NCBI GenBank assembly: GCA_050012295.1
Contig: JBEKHL010000046.1
Location: forward strand, 1 to 11,647
Length of the DNA stretch: 11,647 bases
Direction: 5' to 3'
Source of the DNA: UBA6186 sp050012295
GTDB lineage: Bacteria; Pseudomonadota; Gammaproteobacteria; UBA6186; Azoamicaceae
In this document: one piece after another, positions 6,685-11,647 of the stretch
Layout of the letters: every line of letters begins with the position of its first letter
Numbering within the stretch: the first letter of the stretch is position 1
Program-made: the position numbers and the translations under genes
Notes under the pieces: generated by a model
Database searches by the model: none
What the model saw: the letters and a program-made list of their open reading frames with translations, nothing else
Told to the model about the DNA's origin: nothing

Positions 6685-7149
6685 TTACCTTATTTTATTA
6701 ATATTAGTTTTTTTTATTAAAAAAGATCTACGTGGATTTATTAGAAATTCTTTATTAATAGCTGTTCTACCTAACAATAACCTAAAACCCATAGCATCTC
6801 TATTAGTTAAAGTTAACTCTATAGGCCATGATTTATGAGCCATATCTAAGGTTGTTGCAATAATATAACGATATTCAATATCACCACCAGAATTTTTTAC
6901 ATAACGCTTATCTAACATATCTGCTTCACAATGTAAAATATAATTATTATTACGTTGAATAGGGTGAATTTGAAACCTTACTTTATTTTTGCCACGAATG
7001 GTAAAAGTTTCTATATTAAATGCATGTAGTGCAGAGGTTCTGGCACCAGTATCAATCTTAGCTTTAATTTGCTTAATGCCTAAGTCTGGAAATTCTACCC
7101 ATTCTCGCCACCCAATAAGGATTTTTTTCTTTAATTGATTTGTTTTCAT
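6685..7149 (-). CDS. RimB-type retropepsin-like protease (annotated elsewhere as ATP-dependent zinc protease)
   Basis: This 154-residue cytoplasmic protein belongs to the family often named ATP-dependent zinc protease, which has an aspartic-protease-like fold. KIDTGARTSALHA (31-43) carries the Asp-Thr-Gly active-site motif with Asp33, and RLLLGRTAI (123-131) is the second conserved strand-turn motif. Only one Asp-Thr-Gly is present, so an active enzyme would have to be a dimer like retroviral proteases. In pseudomonads a homologue, RimB, is encoded with RimK and takes part in controlling S6 glutamylation. Here it sits 3 bp upstream of rimK in one transcription unit, which supports the same partnership. 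The name zinc protease is historical; no zinc-binding motif is visible. The ATG lacks a clear ribosome binding site, but no other in-frame start is nearby. Confidence 0.87.
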   Translation of the reverse strand: MKTNQLKKKILIGWREWVEFPDLGIKQIKAKIDTGARTSALHAFNIETFTIRGKNKVRFQIHPIQRNNNYILHCEADMLDKRYVKNSGGDIEYRYIIATTLDMAHKSWPIELTLTNRDAMGFRLLLGRTAINKEFLINPRRSFLIKKTNINKIR

Positions 7150-7212
7150 GCTAGTTAAAGTTAATTTAAATCTTAAGTTTAAAAATAAGCTGCAGATATA
7201 AAGATATAAAGA

Positions 7213-7242
7213 ATTATAAACATATTCAATGAGTTCAGTTAA
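7213..7242 (-). promoter_or_regulatory. Possible promoter of the protease-rimK unit
   Basis: On the minus strand TTAACT (7237-7242) is followed after 18 bases by a perfect TATAAT (7213-7218). Transcription would start near 7206, about 57 bases before the ATG at 7149. The -35 matches at four of six positions. The divergent lipoprotein gene starts at 7260, so both genes share this 110-bp region. Confidence 0.45.
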
Positions 7243-7259
7243 TAGGTGGATTATAGGTT

Positions 7260-7904
7260 ATGGCTTTATATCGTTCTGCCATTAAACAATTGTTTGTTAG
7301 CATGTGTTGTGTTATTTTTATCATTGGATGTAATCCAAATATCGATCGAAATCCAAAAAAGAACACGTCTACTATAGTCGAAGAATATGTTAACCGGGTT
7401 ATTAAAAGGTTATTAATAGTTGATGAAAATACGGAGTTACCTAAATTAAATGTTAGTTTTAAATTAGATCTTAATGATAAAGTTTTATTTAAAATTAATC
7501 CTAAAAAACTTCAAATAATTATTAGCAAAGGTGTTTTAGAAAATTTACAAGACGAAGCAGAGCTGGCTGCAATTTTAGCTATGGCTTTAGGTACGTTAGA
7601 ACAAATATCTCCAGATAATTTTGATGAAAAAATCATAAATCATATGTACAAAGCTGGGTATGATCCTATAGCTTTCGTGGAATTACAAGAAGAATATTTA
7701 GCTAACGAAAAAATAGAAAATATGAATGATAATTGGTTAAAATTTTTATTTTCAATAAACTCAACAAACTTAAATTCTCTAGAAAAAATTACTCCATCTA
7801 AAATTAATGCTAATAAAAAGTTAGTTCTTAGCTTATCGAGGGGTATGCAAAGAGCTAAACAGCGTTATTTTATTAATATGAGGTTGTTAAAAAAACTTGA
7901 CTAA
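7260..7904 (+). CDS. Outer-membrane lipoprotein derived from an M48 metallopeptidase, catalytic residues lost
   Basis: The 214-residue product has a lipoprotein signal: charged start, hydrophobic stretch 11-22 and lipobox IIGC with Cys24. Asn25 at +2 predicts sorting to the outer membrane, facing the periplasm. The mature part resembles M48 peptidases of the BepA/LoiP/YcaL type. Residues 89-107 (SKGVLENLQDEAELAAILA) match the strand and helix that lead into the zinc motif, and AGYDP at 132-136 matches the conserved segment after the third ligand. The zinc-binding His-Glu-x-x-His is replaced by Met-Ala-Leu-Gly-Thr (108-112), and the downstream ligand Glu is replaced by Asn120. It is also shorter than active family members. 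It is therefore probably a non-enzymatic scaffold or binding protein. AGGTGGA (7244-7250) lies 9 bases before the ATG. It may share a transcript with the cold-shock gene, 63 bp downstream. Confidence 0.78.
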   Translation: MALYRSAIKQLFVSMCCVIFIIGCNPNIDRNPKKNTSTIVEEYVNRVIKRLLIVDENTELPKLNVSFKLDLNDKVLFKINPKKLQIIISKGVLENLQDEAELAAILAMALGTLEQISPDNFDEKIINHMYKAGYDPIAFVELQEEYLANEKIENMNDNWLKFLFSINSTNLNSLEKITPSKINANKKLVLSLSRGMQRAKQRYFINMRLLKKLD

Positions 7905-7967
7905 TAGTAGAATATGTTCAAAATAAATAATTAGGTAATTTTGTAGTTTTTTTAAGGATGTAGCATT

Positions 7968-8189
7968 ATGGCAACAGGAACTGTTAAGTGGTTTAACAAT
8001 CAAAAAGGGTATGGATTTATTTGCCCACTTGAAGGGGACAATCAAAAGGATGAGATTTTTGCTCATTTTTCTTCAATAATAATGGAAGGTTATAAGAGAT
8101 TAAACGCTGGACAAAAAGTTGATTTTGAAATTAATAATGGACCTAAGGGCTTACATGCTATAAATATTCGTTTAGCAGAAGAACATTAG
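7968..8189 (+). CDS. CspA-family cold-shock protein
   Basis: This 73-residue protein is a single cold-shock domain, a five-strand barrel that binds single-stranded RNA or DNA and melts RNA structure. The order is standard: GTVKWFN (4-10), RNP1 KGYGFI (13-18), RNP2-like IFAHFS (30-35) and GQKVDFEI (48-55). The loop between RNP1 and RNP2 (CPLEGDNQKDE) is slightly longer than the usual form. AAGGA (7954-7958) lies 9 bases before the ATG and decides the start. The short leader (under 70 bases after the lipoprotein stop) has no sign of the long cold-shock leader known from E. coli cspA, so cold induction cannot be assumed; many Csp proteins are constitutive. Confidence 0.95.
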   Translation: MATGTVKWFNNQKGYGFICPLEGDNQKDEIFAHFSSIIMEGYKRLNAGQKVDFEINNGPKGLHAINIRLAEEH

Positions 8190-8208
8190 TTTTTTATTTT
8201 ACTATAAT

Positions 8209-8217
8209 TGCTATAAT
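8209..8217 (+). promoter_or_regulatory. Extended -10 promoter of the slt gene
   Basis: TGCTATAAT is a perfect extended -10, with a second TATAAT at 8203-8208. No good -35 lies at 17 bases upstream, which extended -10 promoters tolerate. Transcription would start near 8224, giving a short leader of about 24 bases before the ATG at 8248. Confidence 0.45.
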
Positions 8218-8239
8218 TTATAAATAATAATTTATAAAT
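8215..8239 (+). repeat. Tandem 11-bp AT-only repeat before slt
   Basis: AATTTATAAAT occurs at 8215-8225 and 8229-8239, separated by AAT. Each copy contains the perfect palindrome ATTTATAAAT. It overlaps the expected transcription start and replaces a recognisable ribosome binding site in front of slt. It could bind a regulator or simply reflect base composition. Confidence 0.4.
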
Positions 8240-8247
8240 ATAAGTTT

Positions 8248-10224
8248 ATGGTAAATAAATTAAATAAGTTTCAAAAAATTTTTCTATTAAAATATATTGT
8301 TTTAATATGTTTAATCAATGTGGCTCATGGTAAGAATGAACATAGTTCAAGCCAGTTGTTGAAAAATTTACAATTACAACGAAAAATATTTTTACAAGCA
8401 GAAGAAGAGCTAAAAAAACATACTAGCATTAAAAATAGTGAAGCAATATTACAAAAATTTTCTAAAAATTTATCTAGTTATCCGTTATTTCCATATTTAA
8501 AGTTTATGGCATTACAACAATCAATAAGAGAAGTTTCTTTACCCCAATTAAAGGATTTTGTTAGTAACTATAAAGACACCCCGTTAGTCGAGCCATTACG
8601 GAATGCTTGGTTATTACATTCTGCTAAACAACATAAATGGAAAGATTTTTTAGAGATGTACAAAGAAACAGATAATGTTGAATTAGAGTGTTATTTTATT
8701 CAAGCACAGAATAAATTTAATAATAATTTAGAAAGTTTTGATGAAAAAATAAAAAAAATTTGGTTAAGCAGTTCAGGTCAACCAAAATCTTGTGACGCAG
8801 TATTTGATGCCTGGAAACAACATGGATTAATGACTCGTCCAATGATTTGGCAACGAATAAAATTAGCAATAACCGCTAATAATATTAATTTTGCAAGATT
8901 TTTGGCAAATAATTATTTACCAAAAATGGAACATCCTATCGTAGAGTTGTGGATTAAAATGGATAGCAATCCGTTTTTAATTGTTAAAAAACATTATTTT
9001 ACTAATAATACCCACCCTGCTATTCCAGAAATTTTAATGCATAGCATTTTAAAAATTTCTAAAAAAGAACCAGAAAAAGCAGTTAAAATTTGGCAAGTTT
9101 TATCAGGAATGCATAAATTTACAGAACGACACTTTAACTACATAGTGAGAGCGATAGCAGTGTCATTAGCTAAAGATTCACACCATAATTCTTGGGAGTG
9201 GTTAAAAAAAATACATAAAGATTATAGAGATCAAGAAGTATATAATTTGCAATTAATTTTAGCTCTTAAACAAGCTAGATGGGATTGGGTTGTTGAAATT
9301 TATAAAGATCTCCCTGATAACTTTAAAGAACAAGAAAAATGGTTATATTGGTATGCTAGAGCATTAGATATGCAACAGCGATCGTTAGATGGAAAAAATA
9401 TTTTAATAGAATTATCAAGCAAACGTAGTTATTACGGATTTTTATCTAGTTCCAAGTTATTAAGACCATATAGTTTTAAATTTAAGCCAGTCAATGTTAG
9501 TTCAGCACAAATGGATGTTGTTTTGAAAAACAAAGCTGTTCAACGTGCCTACGAATTATTACAATTAGATAGACTAACAAAAGCTAGCCAAGAATGGAAT
9601 ATAGCTTTAAAAAATATGGTGGAATGGGAATTACATGCTGCTGCAAAACTAGCAGATAGTTTAAATATACCTAATTGGGCAATTACGGCACTATCAGATG
9701 CTAAACAACAAGATGATTTATCTTTAAGATTTCCTCAATATTATGCGCAACATATTGTTAATGAAGCTAAAAAAAATCGATTAGATCCAGCTTGGGTGTT
9801 TGCTGTAACTAGACAAGAAAGCGCTTTTAGGCCTCATGTTAAATCTTATGCTGGGGCATTAGGATTAATGCAGCTTATGCCAAAAACTGGATTTATGGTT
9901 GCTAAAACTATAAATATAAATTTAAGAAATCATAGTGATATATTAGATATTAATAATAACGTAAAATTAGGTAGCAAATATTTACAATTAATGTTAGATC
10001 GTTATAAACATTTAGTAGTAGCAACTGCCGCATATAATGCTGGTCCTAATCGCGTACAAAAATGGTTGCCAAATTATGATATTGCTGCAGATATTTGGAT
10101 AGAAACCATACCGTTTAAAGATACTCGTCAATATGTACAAAATGTTATAACTAACACCGTAATTTATCAAAAATTATTAGGAATAAATAATTATCTTAAT
10201 ATGCCATTAATAAAAAAAATATAA
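8248..10224 (+). CDS. slt: Periplasmic soluble lytic murein transglycosylase, Slt70 type
   Basis: The 658-residue product is close in size to E. coli Slt70 (645). A signal peptide is clear: basic start, hydrophobic 11-25, likely cut after VAHG (Gly28). The long middle part (about 30-480) is helical with repeated Trp/Tyr-rich segments, matching the ring-shaped superhelical U and L domains. The C-terminal SLT domain holds the catalytic Glu524 in RQESAF, GLMQLMP at 539-545 and AYNAG at 595-599, all standard for family 1A. The enzyme cleaves the MurNAc-GlcNAc bond of peptidoglycan and forms 1,6-anhydro ends, for wall turnover and recycling. No residue appears lost. The ATG has no ribosome binding site; the start is supported by the good signal peptide. 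An extended -10 lies at 8209-8217. Confidence 0.95.
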   Translation: MVNKLNKFQKIFLLKYIVLICLINVAHGKNEHSSSQLLKNLQLQRKIFLQAEEELKKHTSIKNSEAILQKFSKNLSSYPLFPYLKFMALQQSIREVSLPQLKDFVSNYKDTPLVEPLRNAWLLHSAKQHKWKDFLEMYKETDNVELECYFIQAQNKFNNNLESFDEKIKKIWLSSSGQPKSCDAVFDAWKQHGLMTRPMIWQRIKLAITANNINFARFLANNYLPKMEHPIVELWIKMDSNPFLIVKKHYFTNNTHPAIPEILMHSILKISKKEPEKAVKIWQVLSGMHKFTERHFNYIVRAIAVSLAKDSHHNSWEWLKKIHKDYRDQEVYNLQLILALKQARWDWVVEIYKDLPDNFKEQEKWLYWYARALDMQQRSLDGKNILIELSSKRSYYGFLSSSKLLRPYSFKFKPVNVSSAQMDVVLKNKAVQRAYELLQLDRLTKASQEWNIALKNMVEWELHAAAKLADSLNIPNWAITALSDAKQQDDLSLRFPQYYAQHIVNEAKKNRLDPAWVFAVTRQESAFRPHVKSYAGALGLMQLMPKTGFMVAKTININLRNHSDILDINNNVKLGSKYLQLMLDRYKHLVVATAAYNAGPNRVQKWLPNYDIAADIWIETIPFKDTRQYVQNVITNTVIYQKLLGINNYLNMPLIKKI

Positions 10225-10230
10225 CTATTA

Positions 10231-10239
10231 TGCTATAAT
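10231..10239 (+). promoter_or_regulatory. Extended -10 promoter of the metacaspase-like gene
   Basis: TGCTATAAT is identical to the element before slt and starts 7 bases after the slt stop. There is no clear -35. Transcription would begin near 10246 and give a leader of about 63 bases. The metacaspase-like gene therefore probably has its own promoter and is not just read through from slt. Confidence 0.5.
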
Positions 10240-10308
10240 AATTATACGTTATTTTTAACTGTCAGACCTAAATACAAATTCTAATTATAAGACAAGGAGA
10301 GTCTATAT

Positions 10309-11472
10309 ATGCCATCAAAAAAGAAACAAAAGAAAAATCAGGATGATAGCATTAAAACTATTGAAGACGGCAATGTTAAAGCAGTATTGGTAGGAATTAA
10401 TTACCGCGGCACTAGAAACGAACTAGGCGGTTGTATAAACGATGTTATTAACACAAGAAAACAAGTTTTAACAGAATATCCAACAGCAAAAATAGAACTA
10501 ATGACTGACGACACTCCAACCAAACCTACTAGAGATAATATTTTAGGAAAATTAAATGATTTAGTTAATAATGCTCAACCTGGCGACACATTAATATTTC
10601 ATTATAGTGGGCATGGTAGTCAAGTGCCAGATCTAGAGGGTGACGAAGAAGATGGTTACGATGAGACTATTTGTCCAATTGATTTTATAAATAGACGAAC
10701 CATTATAGTTAATGGTATAAGAAGAACCGTAGATAGCGAAATTACTGATGATGAAATTCATGGTATAATTTCAAATATTCCAAAAAATGTTAATTTTTTA
10801 ATGTTGTCTGATTCTTGTCATTCTGGAACTATAGGGGATCTAAAATACGATTTTGCTCATTACCATGGTCCAAGTGAATGGAGAGGTGTTAATAACGCTA
10901 TTGCAGAACAAGTAACAGCTCCTATAGATCCAGAAAACCGTGCTTTAACCGTTGAAGGTGGATTAAATTTACATTTTAATCCTGGCGCTACTACTGTAAA
11001 CGAACTATTTAGCCTTGATGCTTCAGTAAAGTATAGTTATGACCCAGATACTGGCAAACATAATCATTATAGTGGTGGAAAAAAACGATCGTTAAATATG
11101 CGAGCTCCTAATTGTGAGGGTGGTGAATTACGAATTATTAGTGGTTGTGAAGAAAATCAAACTTCAGCAGATACTGGTACTAATGGTGCTTGTACTCGAG
11201 CATTTTGGGATACTGTTAGATCTATGGGTGGTTTGCATAAATTCTTTCCAAAATTGTTTAGTCACCATATTGATGATTTAAAATCTATACAGGACACTAT
11301 TAATCGTAATTTGTCTAGATTTGGCTTTACTCAACATTCTGTTATTAGTTGGGATCATGCTACCTCTAGTAGAAATACTAGTTTCACCGAAGTTGTTCCT
11401 GTTGAAGCAGAACCAACCGTATCTACCAGCTCTACTCATCCTATGTCATTAAGAAAGAGGCCTAGAATTTAA
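10309..11472 (+). CDS. Type I metacaspase-like cysteine protease (caspase fold, C14 family)
   Basis: This 387-residue protein carries a full caspase-fold core. KAVLVGINY (24-32) is the first strand. FHYSGHGSQ (97-105) holds the catalytic His102. DGYDETICPIDF (115-126) follows, as in metacaspases. LMLSDSCHSGT (164-174) holds the catalytic Cys170. SGCEENQTSADT (278-289) is the p10 substrate-pocket motif. Metacaspases cut after Arg or Lys, usually with calcium dependence; that specificity is inferred. No signal peptide is present. The N-terminus (KKKQKK, 4-9) and the C-terminus (LRKRPRI, 381-387) are strongly basic and framed by polar, probably disordered stretches, a layout that could serve as nuclear targeting or a secretion tail if the protein enters host cells. 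Alternatively it may act in the bacterium itself. AAGGAGA (10294-10300) lies 8 bases before the ATG and sets the start. The codon use and AT-richness look like those of its neighbours. Confidence 0.92.
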   Translation: MPSKKKQKKNQDDSIKTIEDGNVKAVLVGINYRGTRNELGGCINDVINTRKQVLTEYPTAKIELMTDDTPTKPTRDNILGKLNDLVNNAQPGDTLIFHYSGHGSQVPDLEGDEEDGYDETICPIDFINRRTIIVNGIRRTVDSEITDDEIHGIISNIPKNVNFLMLSDSCHSGTIGDLKYDFAHYHGPSEWRGVNNAIAEQVTAPIDPENRALTVEGGLNLHFNPGATTVNELFSLDASVKYSYDPDTGKHNHYSGGKKRSLNMRAPNCEGGELRIISGCEENQTSADTGTNGACTRAFWDTVRSMGGLHKFFPKLFSHHIDDLKSIQDTINRNLSRFGFTQHSVISWDHATSSRNTSFTEVVPVEAEPTVSTSSTHPMSLRKRPRI

Positions 11473-11491
11473 AAGATATATACTTTAAGCT

Positions 11492-11518
11492 CAGGGGGCA
11501 TTTAAATTTTTTTCCCTG
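11492..11518 (+). terminator. Weak possible terminator after the metacaspase-like gene
   Basis: CAGGG (11492-11496) pairs with CCCTG (11514-11518) around an AT-rich loop that includes ATTTAAAT. The T-run lies in the loop and not after the stem, so this is not a classical terminator. It is the only structure close to the stop codon at 11472. Confidence 0.25.
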
Positions 11519-11568
11519 CTATGCATTCGGGTGCGACTAAAAGTGTAACTTTCTTTCATTTTATCATC

Positions 11569-11613
11569 CACCCGGCAGCTAACGCTGCCACCCTCCTTCG
11601 AAGCGAAGGAGGG
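11569..11613. repeat. GC-rich double hairpin, candidate dispersed repeat
   Basis: GGCAGC (11574-11579) pairs with GCTGCC (11584-11589) over TAAC. Directly after it CCCTCCTTCG (11591-11600) pairs perfectly with CGAAGGAGGG (11604-11613) over AAG. CACCCG (11569-11574) could also pair with CGGGTG at 11528-11533. This stretch is far richer in G+C than anything else in the window. Twin compact hairpins in a gene-free gap are typical of REP- or MITE-like elements; it could also act as a terminator. Only one copy is seen here. Confidence 0.55.
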
Positions 11614-11647
11614 TAAGTTTATCGTGCATTTTATATTATTCTCTACT

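Noticed and set aside
7195..7220. Repeated GATATAAA (7195-7202 and 7203-7210) between protease and lipoprotein genes, considered as an operator or promoter
   Set aside because: Only eight bases in a very AT-rich region with no suitable -35; probably chance.
10290..10304. AGAC...GTCT stem that would put the metacaspase ribosome binding site in a loop
   Set aside because: Only four pairs, too weak to act as a riboswitch or thermosensor by itself.
1..11647. CRISPR array, tRNA or rRNA genes
   Set aside because: No regularly spaced repeats, cloverleaf pattern or rRNA-like stretch was found by reading either strand.

Overview
The window (11,647 bp, about 30% G+C by eye) looks like the chromosome of an AT-rich, probably host-associated gammaproteobacterium. 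The lineage is an inference. It rests on an Slt70-type lytic transglycosylase, a RimK ligase paired with a retropepsin-like RimB-type protease, a CspA-like protein, an outer-membrane-sorted lipoprotein, and two proteins that look aimed at eukaryotic cells. A relative of intracellular Legionellales-type bacteria would fit, but no genus can be fixed from this sequence alone.

Left part (1-5100), accessory in character. On the minus strand, 91-1440 encodes a protein with the substrate-binding and metal-binding motifs of the edema factor/CyaA/ExoY nucleotidyl cyclase toxins. It appears to lack the end of the catalytic domain. Just beyond its stop lie an imperfect palindrome and the first 18 codons of a gene that leaves the window and resembles an IS3-type OrfA start, so a mobile element may have clipped the toxin gene. 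Next come two AAA ATPases of the DUF4143 type (1618-2997 and 3916-5100, plus strand). Between them is an unrecognised protein on the minus strand (2930-3727) with two similar glycine-rich hydrophobic segments. Its 3' end overlaps the first ATPase gene by 68 bp.

Middle part (5101-7149), housekeeping and stress. A 17-bp perfect hairpin separates the second ATPase gene from a convergent Hsp20 gene that has a strong ribosome binding site. Behind it on the same strand is a tight two-gene unit, RimB-like protease then rimK, only 3 bp apart.

Right part (7260-11472), all plus strand: a lipoprotein that keeps the frame of an M48 metallopeptidase but has lost its zinc ligands, a cold-shock protein, the periplasmic lytic transglycosylase Slt, and a type I metacaspase-like cysteine protease with intact His/Cys dyad and basic ends. 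The last 175 bases hold no gene but contain a conspicuous GC-rich double hairpin, a candidate dispersed repeat.

No tRNA, rRNA or CRISPR array was seen. No gene-free gap exceeds 300 bases; the largest are 3728-3915, 1441-1617 and 11473-11647. The main points of interest are the cyclase-toxin homologue, the metacaspase, the dead M48-like lipoprotein and a paired direct repeat around a good promoter at 1542-1591.
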